Assembly: GCA_964532485.1 (NCBI GenBank)
Contig: CAZHKE010000012.1
Coordinates: 9,320 to 73,319 of the forward strand
DNA length: 64,000 nucleotides
From: DATBSK01 sp964532485
GTDB taxonomy: Bacteria; Actinomycetota; Acidimicrobiia; IMCC26256; PALSA-555
Direction of reading: 5' to 3'
Positions within the stretch are counted from its first letter, which is position 1. Every line of letters starts with the position of its first letter. The position numbers and the translations under genes were made by a program. Below the pieces are notes generated by a model. It saw only the letters and a program-made list of their open reading frames with translations, was not told the origin of the DNA and made no database searches. Of the stretch, positions 32,952 through 42,045 are shown piece after piece.

Positions 32952-35123
32952 ATGGACTCACCGCAGCGCGTCGTCCGCTTCCCCACGCTCGCCGCGCAGG
33001 TCTTCGCCCTCACCGGCCTCGCCGTGGCTGCGCCACTCCTCGACGTCCTCGGCGACAACCCGACGTTCTTCGTCGCGCACGACATCGAGGGCGCCCGGTT
33101 CGTCCTGTTCGGCCTCGCGGTCGTGATCGTGCCCGCCGGCGCCGTTCTGGCAGCGCTCGGGCTGGTGCGGCTCCTGGCGCGGCCGGCGCTGTCGATCGCG
33201 GCTGCGATCGTGGTCGGAGGGCTGTTCGCGCTCGCGGTCGTGCCGATGATCGACCGCAAGGTGCGCTTCTCGACCGCGGTCTACCTCGTGCTGCTCGCCC
33301 TCGTCGCCCTCGGTGCCGGTGTCGCCTATCGCCGCTTGTCATGGCCACGGACGTTCGTCACGTACCTCGCGCCGGTGCCGGTGCTCGTCCTCGTGATCTT
33401 CCTGACCGTGTCGCCCGCCCACGTCCTGCTCGGGAGCCCCGAGGACGTGGCGTCGGCGGAGGTCGGTGCCACCGACACCCCCGTCGTGTTCGTCGTGCTC
33501 GACGAGCTCCCGCTGGGTCTGCTGCTCGACGAGAGCGGAGGCATCGACGAGGCGCGCTTCCCGGGGTTCGCGGAGCTCGCCCGGCGCTCGACGTGGTACC
33601 CGAATGCGGCGACCGTCGCGCCGTGGACGCACCTGGCGGTGCCCGCGCTGCTCACGGGCACTCGACCCGACGACCCGGTGCCGACGGCGACGACGCATCC
33701 CCGTTCGCTGTTCAGCCTGCTCGCCCGCTCGCATCGCCTCGAGGTGAACGAGGCGTTCACCCAGCTCTGCCCGCCGGACAGTTGCGGACGTGCCCGGCCC
33801 CCCAGAGCCGAGCTCGCGCACGACACGTCGGTGGTCTATCTGCACGCGCTGCTCCCGGACGGCCTCGCGAGCGACTGGCTCGCCCCCATCGGTGAGCGCT
33901 GGAGCGGCTTCACCGACGACGATGCGGACCCGACGCCGGCCGACCCTGCCGACGGTGCCACGTTCGACGAGTTCGAAGCGGGGCAGCTCTTCGCCGTCGT
34001 GGGCGCGCAGGACGAGCAGCCGGCTCGCTTCGCCGACTTCGTCTCCTCGATCACGCCCCGTGGCCGCCGCCCGGGAATGTGGTTCCTCCACAGCCTCCTC
34101 CCGCACCTGCCCTGGCAGTACCTGCCCGACGGCCGGACCTACAACGACGCCGACCTGCAGCTGGCAATGGTGGGCACCGGCGACTGCGGATGCTTGCGCG
34201 GACCCGGGGAGGCCAAGTGGTCGTCGGACCCCGATCTCGTCTCGACTGCGGCGCAGCGGCTCGCGCTGCAGACGGTGCTGGTCGACCGCATGATCTCGGG
34301 GCTGCTCGACCGTCTCACCGAGCAGGGGATGCTCGACGACACGCTGCTCGTCGTGACCGCCGATCACGGATTGACGCTCGAGCCCGGTCGAAGGCCCCGC
34401 GGTGGTGGCGAGACCGACACGAACACCGTGTCGACGCTCGACGAGCGGGTGCGCGACGAGGTGCTGCCGGTCCCGCTGTTCATCAAGGTCCCGGGTCAGC
34501 GAAGCGGCGAGGTCGACGACCGCGACGCGCAGACCATCGACGTCGTGCCCACGATCGTCGACGCGCTCGACCTCCGGCTCCCCGACGCGTGGCGTTTCGA
34601 CGGTCGTTCGTTGCTCGGCCCGAACGCAACGGAGCGCCCCCTCGCCTTCACACCCGACGTCGAGGCGGAGCAGACGATCACGATTCGCGACGACATCGAC
34701 GCGCGCCGAGCGGGAGCGTTCTTCCGGTCGGTCCTCGGAGCAGGAGGCGCTGAGCACGACCTGTTCGCGCTCGGCCCATACGGCTCGTTGCTCGGCCAGC
34801 GCGCCGACGCGCTGGTCCGCCGCTCCTCATCGGGAGCGTCACGACTCTGGTCACCGGCGCTCTACGACGACGTCGACCTCGCCGGCGTCGTCCCCGCGCA
34901 GCTGACCGCCGACGTCTCGGGGCTCACTCCCGACGACTGGGTGGCGGTGGCCGCCAACGGGACCATCGCCGGGGTCGGGCCCGTCTACGAGGGCAAGGAA
35001 GCGTTCCAGACGGTCGCCATGCTCGACCCGTCACTGCTCCAGGACGGCCCCAACACGATCGACCTCTACCGCATCGGGGCCGACGGCGCGTCGCTCCGAC
35101 CCCTGCGCCGCGTGAACCCTTGA
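32952..35123 (+). CDS. Membrane-anchored sulfatase-like (alkaline phosphatase superfamily) protein
   Basis: A 723-residue protein with four to five N-terminal membrane segments (to about residue 155) and a large extracellular sulfatase-like domain: PVVFVVLDELPLGLLL, ARRSTWYPNAATVAPWTHLA (the nucleophile Thr/Ser region), WFLHSLLPHLPWQYLPDG and VVTADHGLTLE. The arrangement resembles LtaS/OpgB-type phosphoglycerol transferases and arylsulfatases. The nucleophile context is not the CxPxR of sulfatases that need formylglycine, so phospho-transfer on envelope polymers is more likely. This is an inference. Confidence 0.8.
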   Translation: MDSPQRVVRFPTLAAQVFALTGLAVAAPLLDVLGDNPTFFVAHDIEGARFVLFGLAVVIVPAGAVLAALGLVRLLARPALSIAAAIVVGGLFALAVVPMIDRKVRFSTAVYLVLLALVALGAGVAYRRLSWPRTFVTYLAPVPVLVLVIFLTVSPAHVLLGSPEDVASAEVGATDTPVVFVVLDELPLGLLLDESGGIDEARFPGFAELARRSTWYPNAATVAPWTHLAVPALLTGTRPDDPVPTATTHPRSLFSLLARSHRLEVNEAFTQLCPPDSCGRARPPRAELAHDTSVVYLHALLPDGLASDWLAPIGERWSGFTDDDADPTPADPADGATFDEFEAGQLFAVVGAQDEQPARFADFVSSITPRGRRPGMWFLHSLLPHLPWQYLPDGRTYNDADLQLAMVGTGDCGCLRGPGEAKWSSDPDLVSTAAQRLALQTVLVDRMISGLLDRLTEQGMLDDTLLVVTADHGLTLEPGRRPRGGGETDTNTVSTLDERVRDEVLPVPLFIKVPGQRSGEVDDRDAQTIDVVPTIVDALDLRLPDAWRFDGRSLLGPNATERPLAFTPDVEAEQTITIRDDIDARRAGAFFRSVLGAGGAEHDLFALGPYGSLLGQRADALVRRSSSGASRLWSPALYDDVDLAGVVPAQLTADVSGLTPDDWVAVAANGTIAGVGPVYEGKEAFQTVAMLDPSLLQDGPNTIDLYRIGADGASLRPLRRVNP

Positions 35124-35174
35124 CATCCTGACATCCGTCCGCGGCCGAGCGTCGACCACGGTACGGTTCGCGCC

Positions 35175-36512
35175 ATGGCCGTCGACTCACAGCGCGAGTC
35201 CACCGACCTGCTCCAGCAGCTCATCCGCAACGCGTGCGTCAACGACGGGCGCGTCGAGTCGGGCGGGGAGGTCCGCAGCGTCGACCTGCTCCACCAGTAC
35301 CTCGGCGACACGGGCCTCGACATCGAGCGCTACGAGCCCAAGCCCGGCCGCGCGTCGCTCGTCGCCCGCATCGAGGGCAGCGACCCGAGCGCGCCGAGCC
35401 TGCTCCTGATGGGCCATACCGACGTCGTCCCCGTCAACCCCGACGGGTGGAGCCGCGACCCGTTCTCCGGCGACATCGACGACGACGGGTTCGTCTGGGG
35501 CCGCGGCGCGGTCGACATGCTCAACATCACCGCGTCACAAGCGGTCTCGTTCCGGAACCTCGCCAAGTCGGGGTTCACGCCCAAGGGCACGCTGATCTAC
35601 CTGGCGGTCGCCGACGAAGAGGCGCTCGGCACGTGGGGCGCGCGCTACCTCGTCGAGCGCGAGCGCGAGGCCGTGTACGCCGACTACGTGATCACCGAGT
35701 CCGGTGGCTACCAGATGCCGACGCCCGAAGGTGTCCGCCTGCCGGTGCTCACCGCCGAGAAGGGGACGTTCTGGTCGAAGCTCCGGATCCGCGGCACGCC
35801 GGGCCACGGCTCGCAGCCGTACCGCACCGACAACGCCGTGGTGACCGCGGCCGAGGTCGTGCGTCGCCTCGCCGAGTACCACCCGCAGACCCAGGTCCAG
35901 GACGTCTGGCGCAAGTTCGTCGAGGGCATGCACTACCCGCCCGAGCTGACGAGCGCCTTCCTCGATCCCGAGGGCTTGCGCGACGCGCTCGCCGAGCTGC
36001 CGCTCGGCATGTCGCGCCTCGTGCATGCATGCACGCACACGACGATCTCACCGAACGTCATGCACGGCGGCACGAAGACGAACGTCATCCCCGACGTCGT
36101 CGAGCTCGAGGTCGACATCCGCACTCTTCCCGGCCAGAGCGGTGACGAGATCCGGGCGATGCTCGACGACGCGCTCGGCGACCTCGCCGACCGCGTCGAG
36201 ATCGAGTCGAACGACGACCCGTCCACGGAATCGCCGATCGACACGCCGCTCTGGGACTCGCTCTCGCGGGTCACGGGACGGCTCGTGGAAGGATCGGCGC
36301 TGGTGCCGTTCCTCATGGTCGGCGGCACCGACAACCGCTTCTTCCGGCGTGCGGGGTCGGTCGGGTACGGCTTCGCGCTGTTCAGCCGCCGGCTGAGCTT
36401 CGAGGACTACGCCACGATGTTCCACGGCAACGACGAGCGCGTCGACGTCGACTCGCTCGGGATGTCCGCCCAGCTCTGGGACGCCGTGGCCCGCGACCTG
36501 CTGGACGGCTAG
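35175..36512 (+). CDS. M20 family metallopeptidase/deacylase
   Basis: A 445-residue M20 dizinc hydrolase (ArgE/DapE/CPG2/acylase type). Metal-site segments LLLMGHTDVVPVN, WGRGAVDMLNITA, AVADEEALGTWG and TESGGYQ are visible, with the dimerisation domain (RIRGTPGHGSQPYRTDNAVV) in the middle. It removes an N-acyl group or cleaves a dipeptide; exact substrate unknown. The ATG at 35175 gives the standard start. Its TAG overlaps the convergent gene stop in CTAG. Confidence 0.92.
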   Translation: MAVDSQRESTDLLQQLIRNACVNDGRVESGGEVRSVDLLHQYLGDTGLDIERYEPKPGRASLVARIEGSDPSAPSLLLMGHTDVVPVNPDGWSRDPFSGDIDDDGFVWGRGAVDMLNITASQAVSFRNLAKSGFTPKGTLIYLAVADEEALGTWGARYLVEREREAVYADYVITESGGYQMPTPEGVRLPVLTAEKGTFWSKLRIRGTPGHGSQPYRTDNAVVTAAEVVRRLAEYHPQTQVQDVWRKFVEGMHYPPELTSAFLDPEGLRDALAELPLGMSRLVHACTHTTISPNVMHGGTKTNVIPDVVELEVDIRTLPGQSGDEIRAMLDDALGDLADRVEIESNDDPSTESPIDTPLWDSLSRVTGRLVEGSALVPFLMVGGTDNRFFRRAGSVGYGFALFSRRLSFEDYATMFHGNDERVDVDSLGMSAQLWDAVARDLLDG

Positions 36513-36949
36513 CTCTCGAGGGCCGACTTGGCGGCCGCGAGCGACGTGCGCAACGAGCGGCGCAACGCTCCGCGCAGTGGCAGGCTGACGACGGCGCCCA
36601 CGTACCGGACAGGGACCGACCACTCGATCGTCGCGACGACGCGGGTCCCACCGGCGGTGTTCGGTGCGAACAAGCGCGTCGAGGTCGTCTCGATGCCGGA
36701 CTGCCTGGTGCGCGTGACCGTGCGACGCGGCGGGTCGTAGTCGACGTGGTCGCTCGTCGCCGCGACCGGATCACCGTGCTTGTTGTGCGTCGTGTACTCG
36801 ACGTGGCGTCCACCGTTGGCCAACGGTTCCACCGCGACGACCTCGACCAGGCTCGGGACCAGCAGGGGAGCGTTGTCGAGATCGTCGAAGAACTCGAACG
36901 CCCGCTCGACGGGCGCGTCGACGTCGATCTCCTCCCGAACGCGGCTCAC
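36509..36949 (-). CDS. SRPBCC (START-like) family protein
   Basis: A 146-residue protein with the polyketide-cyclase/SRPBCC fold pattern: VREEIDVDAPVERAFEFFDD at the start, a central strand series (VEYTTHNKHGDPVAATSDHV, TRVVATIEWSVPVRYVG) and a basic C-terminal helix (RGALRRSLRTSLAAAKSALE). Such proteins bind hydrophobic ligands. It is cytoplasmic, and 16 bp downstream of the PAC2 gene in the same direction. Confidence 0.82.
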   Translation of the reverse strand: MSRVREEIDVDAPVERAFEFFDDLDNAPLLVPSLVEVVAVEPLANGGRHVEYTTHNKHGDPVAATSDHVDYDPPRRTVTRTRQSGIETTSTRLFAPNTAGGTRVVATIEWSVPVRYVGAVVSLPLRGALRRSLRTSLAAAKSALES

Positions 36950-36965
36950 CCTGCGACCACCGCCG

Positions 36966-37844
36966 TCAGCCGTCGCCCCGCTGCTCGCGCAGGAAGCGCT
37001 CCACCTCCGAGGCCAGCTCGTTGCCGCTCGGCAGGTTCGCCCCCCACGAGTCGTCGGACCCCGACTCCGCGTCGAAGCGCTCCTCGAGCGTCGTGACGTA
37101 GCCGCTCACGTCGTCGTCGGCGGCCGTCACCTCGTCGACCTTCTCGCGCCACGCCGCTGCCGTCCGTTCCAGCCTCCGCAGGTCGAGCTCCAAGCCACAC
37201 AGGTCCGCCACGCGCCCGAGCAGTGCCAGCGTCGCCGGTGGGTTCGGCGGCGCCGCCAGGTAGTGCGGGACGGGCGCCCACAGTGACACCGATGGCACCG
37301 TCTGTGACCGACACGTGTCGTGCACCACGCCGACGATGCCGGTCGGCCCCTCGTAGCGCGAGGGAGCGAGCCCGAGCCGCGCCACGAGCTCGTCGTCGGT
37401 CGACGCGCCCGTCACCCGCGCCGTGCGAGTGTGCGGCACGTCGGCCAGCAGCGCTCCGAGGGTCACCACGAGCTCGCACCTCGTCGCCTCCGCGACCGCC
37501 AGGATCGCGTGGCTGAACGATCGCCAGCGGTAGGACGGCTCGACGCCCCGCAGCACCACGAGGTCGCGCTCGGCCCGTCGCACGGTGAAGAACGCGTTCT
37601 CCGGCCACGTGAGCGCGCGGGTCACGCCGCCGACGAGCTCGACCTGGGGGCGGCGCGCCTGGAAGTCGAAGTGCTCCTCGGGGTCGATCGTCGCGACCCT
37701 CGTCGACGTGGCGTCGTGCTCGGTCAGCCAGGCCGCCGCGGTCGACGACGCATCGGCCGCGTCGTTCCAGCCCTCGAAGCCCGCCACGAGCACCGGGTGA
37801 CGCAGCGGCTCGAGCTGCTCGTGCCAGACGAGGCCGTCGGTCAT
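36966..37844 (-). CDS. PAC2 family protein (proteasome assembly chaperone-like)
   Basis: A 292-residue PAC2-family protein. Typical pieces are HPVLVAGFEGWNDAADASST, DFQARRPQVELVGGVTR, VLRGVEPSYRWRSFSHAILA and TLGALLADVPHTR. Members in actinobacteria are conserved but poorly characterised; homology to eukaryotic proteasome assembly chaperones is known. The C-terminus has a charged coiled-coil-like stretch (RRLERTAAAWREKVDEVTAA). The upstream 37845-37915 spacer shows no clear signal. Confidence 0.88.
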   Translation of the reverse strand: MTDGLVWHEQLEPLRHPVLVAGFEGWNDAADASSTAAAWLTEHDATSTRVATIDPEEHFDFQARRPQVELVGGVTRALTWPENAFFTVRRAERDLVVLRGVEPSYRWRSFSHAILAVAEATRCELVVTLGALLADVPHTRTARVTGASTDDELVARLGLAPSRYEGPTGIVGVVHDTCRSQTVPSVSLWAPVPHYLAAPPNPPATLALLGRVADLCGLELDLRRLERTAAAWREKVDEVTAADDDVSGYVTTLEERFDAESGSDDSWGANLPSGNELASEVERFLREQRGDG

Positions 37845-37915
37845 CGCGCCAGGCTAGGAGCAGCGCACCTTCGCCGGCGCGACGCGGTGGCCCCCGCGCC
37901 TCCAGGAGTGCGCGC

Positions 37916-39016
37916 TCAGCCGGTGAAGCGCGGCGCGACGACGACCGGGCAGACCTGGGCGTCGGGATCCCAGGTGATGGAGACGAAGCCGTCGCCCTCC
38001 TGGACGCCGGTCTCGTACGCGACGCCCGCGGGCCCGAACCCCGAGCCGCCGCCACCGCCGGCGCCGTCCTGATAGAAGACTTCGCCCGTGGTGTCGATGC
38101 CGGCGCCGCCGCCGCCCCCACCGAACCAGCCGCCGCCGCCGCCGCCTCCGCCGTCGGTGGAGAGGCTGTCGACCTCGGTGAGCAACGGGCCGCCGTGGCC
38201 CCCGAGGCCCTCGGCGCCGTCGTCACCGAACCCGTAGGCCTCGGTCGCGATGCCGCCCTTCCCGCCGGCCGACTGGGTGCCGCCCTGGCCACCCTGGGCC
38301 GGGTCGGGCGCCGGGGATGCCTGCTGTCCTGCCGCGCCCGGGTCGCCGGAGGCTCCACCGCCCGCGCCGCCCTCACCGTGGGGCTCGCCTAGCGTCGGAT
38401 CGCTGCCGCCACCGGCGCCTCCCCCGCCGCCGGCCACCACGACTCGGTTGGCCAGGCCCGTGCCGCCCTGACGGACGTCGGAGCCGCCGCCGCCGCCGGC
38501 GCCGGGCGCTTCCTCGTCGGGAACGGCTGCACCGCCGTCACCGCCTCCGTTGAAGCCGCCCGCGGCCCCGGGGAGGGCCTGTGCCGAGACCGGGGGGTCG
38601 TCGGATCCCGCGGTGTCGTCGGGTCCTGCTGTGTCGTCCTCGGCGCCCGCCGGCGTGGGCGCGACGGTCACGTTCTCGCCGGCACCGCCGACGTTGACCT
38701 GGAGCGTCTCACCCGGCGTGACCGTGATCGTCGCCGTGGCTCTCCCGCCGAGCCCGCCGGGGATCACCTCCTCGTCCTCGCTGTTGGAGCCGCCCTCGGC
38801 GCCGTACCCGTCGACGGTCACCTGGCACACACCGGCCGGGACCACGAACTCCTGGGCGTCGCCCGTGTACTCGAACTCCTGGGTGGTCGGCGCGGCGCCG
38901 GCGCTCGTCCCCAGCGCCGTCAAGAGCGCGCCGGTCGCCAGCGCGGCACCCGCGGCGGCGGCGCCCACTCGGGAACCGGTCCGGCGTCGACGCGTGCGCA
39001 TGCCGATCTCCTGCAT
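37916..39016 (-). CDS. Secreted glycine-rich protein with C-terminal FTG tail
   Basis: A 366-residue exported protein. A signal region (AAAAGAALATGALLTALG, then SAGAAPT) precedes FEYTGDAQEFVVPAGVCQVT, followed by a long glycine-rich body with VVVAGGGGGAGGGSD, GGWFGGGGGGAG and a final strand GDGFVSITWDP. This matches the glycine-rich (PF12810-like) layout seen in adhesive or receptor-type extracellular domains. It ends CPVVVAPRFTG, the same tail as the proteins at 21516 and 27813. The ATG at 39016 follows CAGGAGACTGATC. The aspartate/proline-rich insert near residue 120-150 looks disordered. Confidence 0.8.
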   Translation of the reverse strand: MQEIGMRTRRRRTGSRVGAAAAGAALATGALLTALGTSAGAAPTTQEFEYTGDAQEFVVPAGVCQVTVDGYGAEGGSNSEDEEVIPGGLGGRATATITVTPGETLQVNVGGAGENVTVAPTPAGAEDDTAGPDDTAGSDDPPVSAQALPGAAGGFNGGGDGGAAVPDEEAPGAGGGGGSDVRQGGTGLANRVVVAGGGGGAGGGSDPTLGEPHGEGGAGGGASGDPGAAGQQASPAPDPAQGGQGGTQSAGGKGGIATEAYGFGDDGAEGLGGHGGPLLTEVDSLSTDGGGGGGGGWFGGGGGGAGIDTTGEVFYQDGAGGGGGSGFGPAGVAYETGVQEGDGFVSITWDPDAQVCPVVVAPRFTG

Positions 39017-39078
39017 GATCAGTCTCCTGGGGGGTGCTCGGCGAACGTCCCGTTCTAGCACCTGACCACGGCCGCGGG

Positions 39079-39098
39079 CTGGGTCGTCCCTCACCCAG
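39079..39098. terminator. Small hairpin between CoA-transferase and glycine-rich protein genes
   Basis: CTGGGT (39079-39084) pairs with ACCCAG (39093-39098). It lies just after the CoA-transferase stop (reverse strand). The loop holds CGTCCCTC, partly like the hairpins at 21363 and 22545. Weak evidence for a terminator. Confidence 0.4.
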
Positions 39099-39103
39099 CG
39101 GTC

Positions 39104-40306
39104 TCAGGCGATGGCGCCCGCCGCTCGGAGGGCGTCGACCTCCTCGGTCGTGCACCCGACCTCGGCGAGCACCTCGTCGGTGTGCTCGCCGAGCTCGGGA
39201 GCGGCACGCCGCACCTCGGTGATCTCGTCGTCGAACTGCATGGGTGCGGCCGCGAGGCGCGCTCGCGGCTCCGTCGGGTGCTGCACGAGGTAGCCGTTGG
39301 CGACGACCTGGGGGTCGTCGATGACCTCGAGCGGCGAGGCCATCGTCGAGAAGAGGGTGTCCTCGGCCGCGAGCGCGGCCACGATCTCGGCCCGGGGGTG
39401 CGAGCCGATGGCCGCGGTGAACCGCGCGTGCAGCTCCTCGGCGTTGGCGCGCCGGGCGTCGCTGTCGGAGAAGCGCGGGTCGTCGACCAGTGCGTCGAGC
39501 CCGAGCGCCTTGCACAGCGGCGGCCAGTGCCGCACGTCGTCGAGCATGTTCAGCATCAGCCACTTGTCGTCACCAGCGCGGAACGGCCCGACCATCGGAT
39601 TGGCGAGCGTCTTGCCCGCCGAGAGCCGTTTCGGCTCCTCGCGCAGCACCGCGGTCGCAGTGAGGTCGGTGCTCAGCTGCCACACCGCCGTCGCGAGCAG
39701 TGCCACGTCGACGACGACACCCTTGCCCGTCCGCTCACGCGCGTAGAGCGCCGCAGCCACACCCCCGGCGAGCATCGCCCCGCTCGGCGCGTCGCCGAAC
39801 GCGCCGCGAGGCATGACCAGCGGCGCTCCGGGCGCGGTGAGGATGTCGCCCACACCGCCACGCGACCAGAAGCTGATCGCGTCGAACCCGCCCAGGTCGG
39901 AATCGGGGCCGCGCTGGCCCTGACCGTGGCCCTTGGCGTAGATCAGGCGCGGGTTCACCTTCCAGACGTCCTCGGGCGACACCTCGAGCTTCTCGCGGGC
40001 CGACGGGAGGAAGTTGGTGATGAGCACGTCGGCGGTCTCGATGAGCCGGTCGAACGCGGCACGCCCTTCGGCGACGCGCAGGTCGAGGGTGATCCCTCGC
40101 TTGTTGCGGTTGTAGAGCTCGAAGAGGAAGTTGAAGTCGCCGGTGTCGGCGACGAAGCCCTGGCCCATGACGGCACGCAGCGGGTCGCCCGTCGGGCGCT
40201 CGATCTTGACGACGTCGGCGCCCCAGTCGGCCAGGATCGCACCGCACGACGGCACGAAGCCGTGCTCCGCCAGCTCCACGACCTTCACCCCGTCGAGCAC
40301 ACCCAT
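39104..40306 (-). CDS. CaiB/BaiF-type CoA transferase
   Basis: A 400-residue family III CoA transferase. Features: VVELAEHGFVPSCGAILADW, GADVVKIERPTGDP, NRNKRGITLDLRVAEGRAAF, the catalytic-aspartate region (GQRGPDSDLGGFDAISFWSR) and PSGAMLAGGVAAALYARERT. It moves CoA between carboxylic acids; substrate unknown, but lipid or bile-acid-like catabolism is common for these in actinobacteria. The ATG at 40306 is the family start. Confidence 0.92.
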   Translation of the reverse strand: MGVLDGVKVVELAEHGFVPSCGAILADWGADVVKIERPTGDPLRAVMGQGFVADTGDFNFLFELYNRNKRGITLDLRVAEGRAAFDRLIETADVLITNFLPSAREKLEVSPEDVWKVNPRLIYAKGHGQGQRGPDSDLGGFDAISFWSRGGVGDILTAPGAPLVMPRGAFGDAPSGAMLAGGVAAALYARERTGKGVVVDVALLATAVWQLSTDLTATAVLREEPKRLSAGKTLANPMVGPFRAGDDKWLMLNMLDDVRHWPPLCKALGLDALVDDPRFSDSDARRANAEELHARFTAAIGSHPRAEIVAALAAEDTLFSTMASPLEVIDDPQVVANGYLVQHPTEPRARLAAAPMQFDDEITEVRRAAPELGEHTDEVLAEVGCTTEEVDALRAAGAIA

Positions 40307-40397
40307 CGTTCCCCCTCTCGTGATGCGGTCCGTCCAGTGTGGCGCGCGGCGCGGAACTCGGAGCGGTGTCGCGCGATGACGTGAGACACTTGCTCAC

Positions 40398-41198
40398 ATG
40401 TCTGTGCCCGGCACCGGTTCACGCGCGCCGATCCTCGTCGCGCAGGGCCTGGTCAAGCAGTACAAGCGCGTCCGCGCCGTCGACGGTGTCGACCTCACGG
40501 TCGCCAGCGGGGAGCGCGTCGCGCTCCTCGGGCCCAACGGTGCCGGCAAGACGACGACGCTCATGATGCTGCTCGGCGTCATCACGCCCGATGAGGGCTC
40601 CGTGGAGATCGAGGGCCGCGCGATGCCCAAGCAGCGAAGCGCGGCGATGGAGCACGTCGGCTTCGCGGCCGGCTACCTGCCGCTGCCCGAGCGGGTGCGG
40701 GTCGTGGAGTTCCTCGAGCTCTTCGGGCGCCTGTACGGCATCAAGCATCCCGAGGCGGCCGTCGTCGCGGGGCTCGAGCGCTTCAACATCACGCACCTGG
40801 CCAAGGCGATGGGCAACGAGCTGTCGTCGGGGCAGCGCACGCTCGTCGGCATCGTGAAGGCGACGCTGCACCAGCCGCGTCTGCTGGTGCTCGACGAGCC
40901 GACGGCGTCGCTCGACCCCGACGTGGCGCTGCGCGTCCGCCAGGGCCTCGAGCGCGTGTGCGCCGACGAGGGGACCGCGCTGCTCGTGACGAGTCACAAC
41001 ATGGTGGAGGTCGAGCGGCTCTGCGAGCGCGTCGTGTTCATCTCCGGCGGGAAGGTGGTCGCCGACGGCACCGCCGCCGAGGTCGCGAACCGGTTCGGGC
41101 GCGCCGATCTCGAGGGGGTGTTCCTCCACCTCGCGGAGGCTGCGAACGCGTTCCCGGGCGCCGACATCGGGCCCGCCGAGATCGGAGAGGCATCGTGA
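40398..41198 (+). CDS. ABC-2 type transporter ATP-binding protein
   Basis: A 266-residue ABC ATPase with Walker A GPNGAGKTTT, signature motif ELSSGQRTL, Walker B LLVLDEPTASLDPD and H-loop VTSHNM. The LSSGQ replaces the usual LSGGQ. The fused tail (VFLHLAEAANAFPGADIG) is an ordinary family extension. It pairs with the permease, whose GTG overlaps its TGA. The exported substrate (often a drug, lipid or polysaccharide) is unknown. Confidence 0.95.
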   Translation: MSVPGTGSRAPILVAQGLVKQYKRVRAVDGVDLTVASGERVALLGPNGAGKTTTLMMLLGVITPDEGSVEIEGRAMPKQRSAAMEHVGFAAGYLPLPERVRVVEFLELFGRLYGIKHPEAAVVAGLERFNITHLAKAMGNELSSGQRTLVGIVKATLHQPRLLVLDEPTASLDPDVALRVRQGLERVCADEGTALLVTSHNMVEVERLCERVVFISGGKVVADGTAAEVANRFGRADLEGVFLHLAEAANAFPGADIGPAEIGEAS

Positions 41199-42004
41199 GT
41201 GGCATCAACGGCGACCGCGTGCTCGCGATCGCCCGCCGGCAGGCCTACGTGCTCCAGCGAGCGCCGCAGCGCTGGTTCGACGTCATCGTGTGGCCGGTGG
41301 TCGACGCGATCCTCTTCGGCGCGATCGGCGTCTACTTCGGCGAGCAGGCCGCGGACGGAACGGGTGGGGCCGCGGCCGGCGCCGCGTTCCTGCTGGCCGG
41401 GATCATCCTCTTCCACGTCGTGTTCCAGGCCGAGGTGAGCGTCGCCACCGGGTTCCTCGAGGAGACGTGGTCGCGCAACCTGCTCAACCTGATGGTGACG
41501 CCGATGACCGAGCTCGAGTACGGGGCGGGCGTCGCGCTGTTCGGCCTCGTGAAGCTGGCGATCGGCGTGACGGCCGTCTCGCTCGTCGCGCTCGCGGCGT
41601 TCGCGTTCCAGATCACGAGCCTCGGGCTCGCGCTCGTCCCGCTCGTCGCGATCCTCATCGTGGTCGGCTGGGCCGTCGCGCTCATCGTGATCGGGTTGAT
41701 CCTGCGCTACGGGCAGGGCGCGGAGATCCTCACCTGGGGGTTCATCGCGCTGCTGCTGCCGCTGTCGGGGATCTTCTACCCGGTCGATGCCCTGCCCGGA
41801 GCGCTGCAGCCGATCGCAGAGGTGCTGCCGACGACGCACGTCTTCGCTGCCGCGCAGGCCGTGGTCGCGGGCAAGCCCTTGCCGTGGGACGAGGTGGGCA
41901 TCGCCGCCGCGGGCGCCGTGGCGCTCGCCGCGCTGTCGGTCTGGTTCTTGACGTACATGCTCGCCAAGTTCCGCAGCCGCGGCTACATCAACCGGCACGT
42001 CTGA
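41195..42004 (+). CDS. ABC-2 type transporter permease
   Basis: A 269-residue membrane protein with about six segments (AAFLLAGIILFHVVFQAEVS, ALVPLVAILIVVGWAVALIV, TWGFIALLLPLSGIFYPVDA) and the ABC-2 permease pattern of IFYPVDALPGALQPIAEVLP before the last helices. It forms an efflux pump with the ATPase just upstream. The GTG at 41195 is in the GTGA overlap. Confidence 0.92.
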   Translation: MSGINGDRVLAIARRQAYVLQRAPQRWFDVIVWPVVDAILFGAIGVYFGEQAADGTGGAAAGAAFLLAGIILFHVVFQAEVSVATGFLEETWSRNLLNLMVTPMTELEYGAGVALFGLVKLAIGVTAVSLVALAAFAFQITSLGLALVPLVAILIVVGWAVALIVIGLILRYGQGAEILTWGFIALLLPLSGIFYPVDALPGALQPIAEVLPTTHVFAAAQAVVAGKPLPWDEVGIAAAGAVALAALSVWFLTYMLAKFRSRGYINRHV

Positions 42005-42045
42005 CCGGCACCTCTGGCCCGGCGACGGGCGGCCCGAGCCGCGTG

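Noticed and set aside
36966..38376. A 476-residue reverse-strand frame over the PAC2 gene
   Set aside because: The PAC2 frame has recognisable family motifs and the longer frame is low-complexity Arg/Ala sequence.
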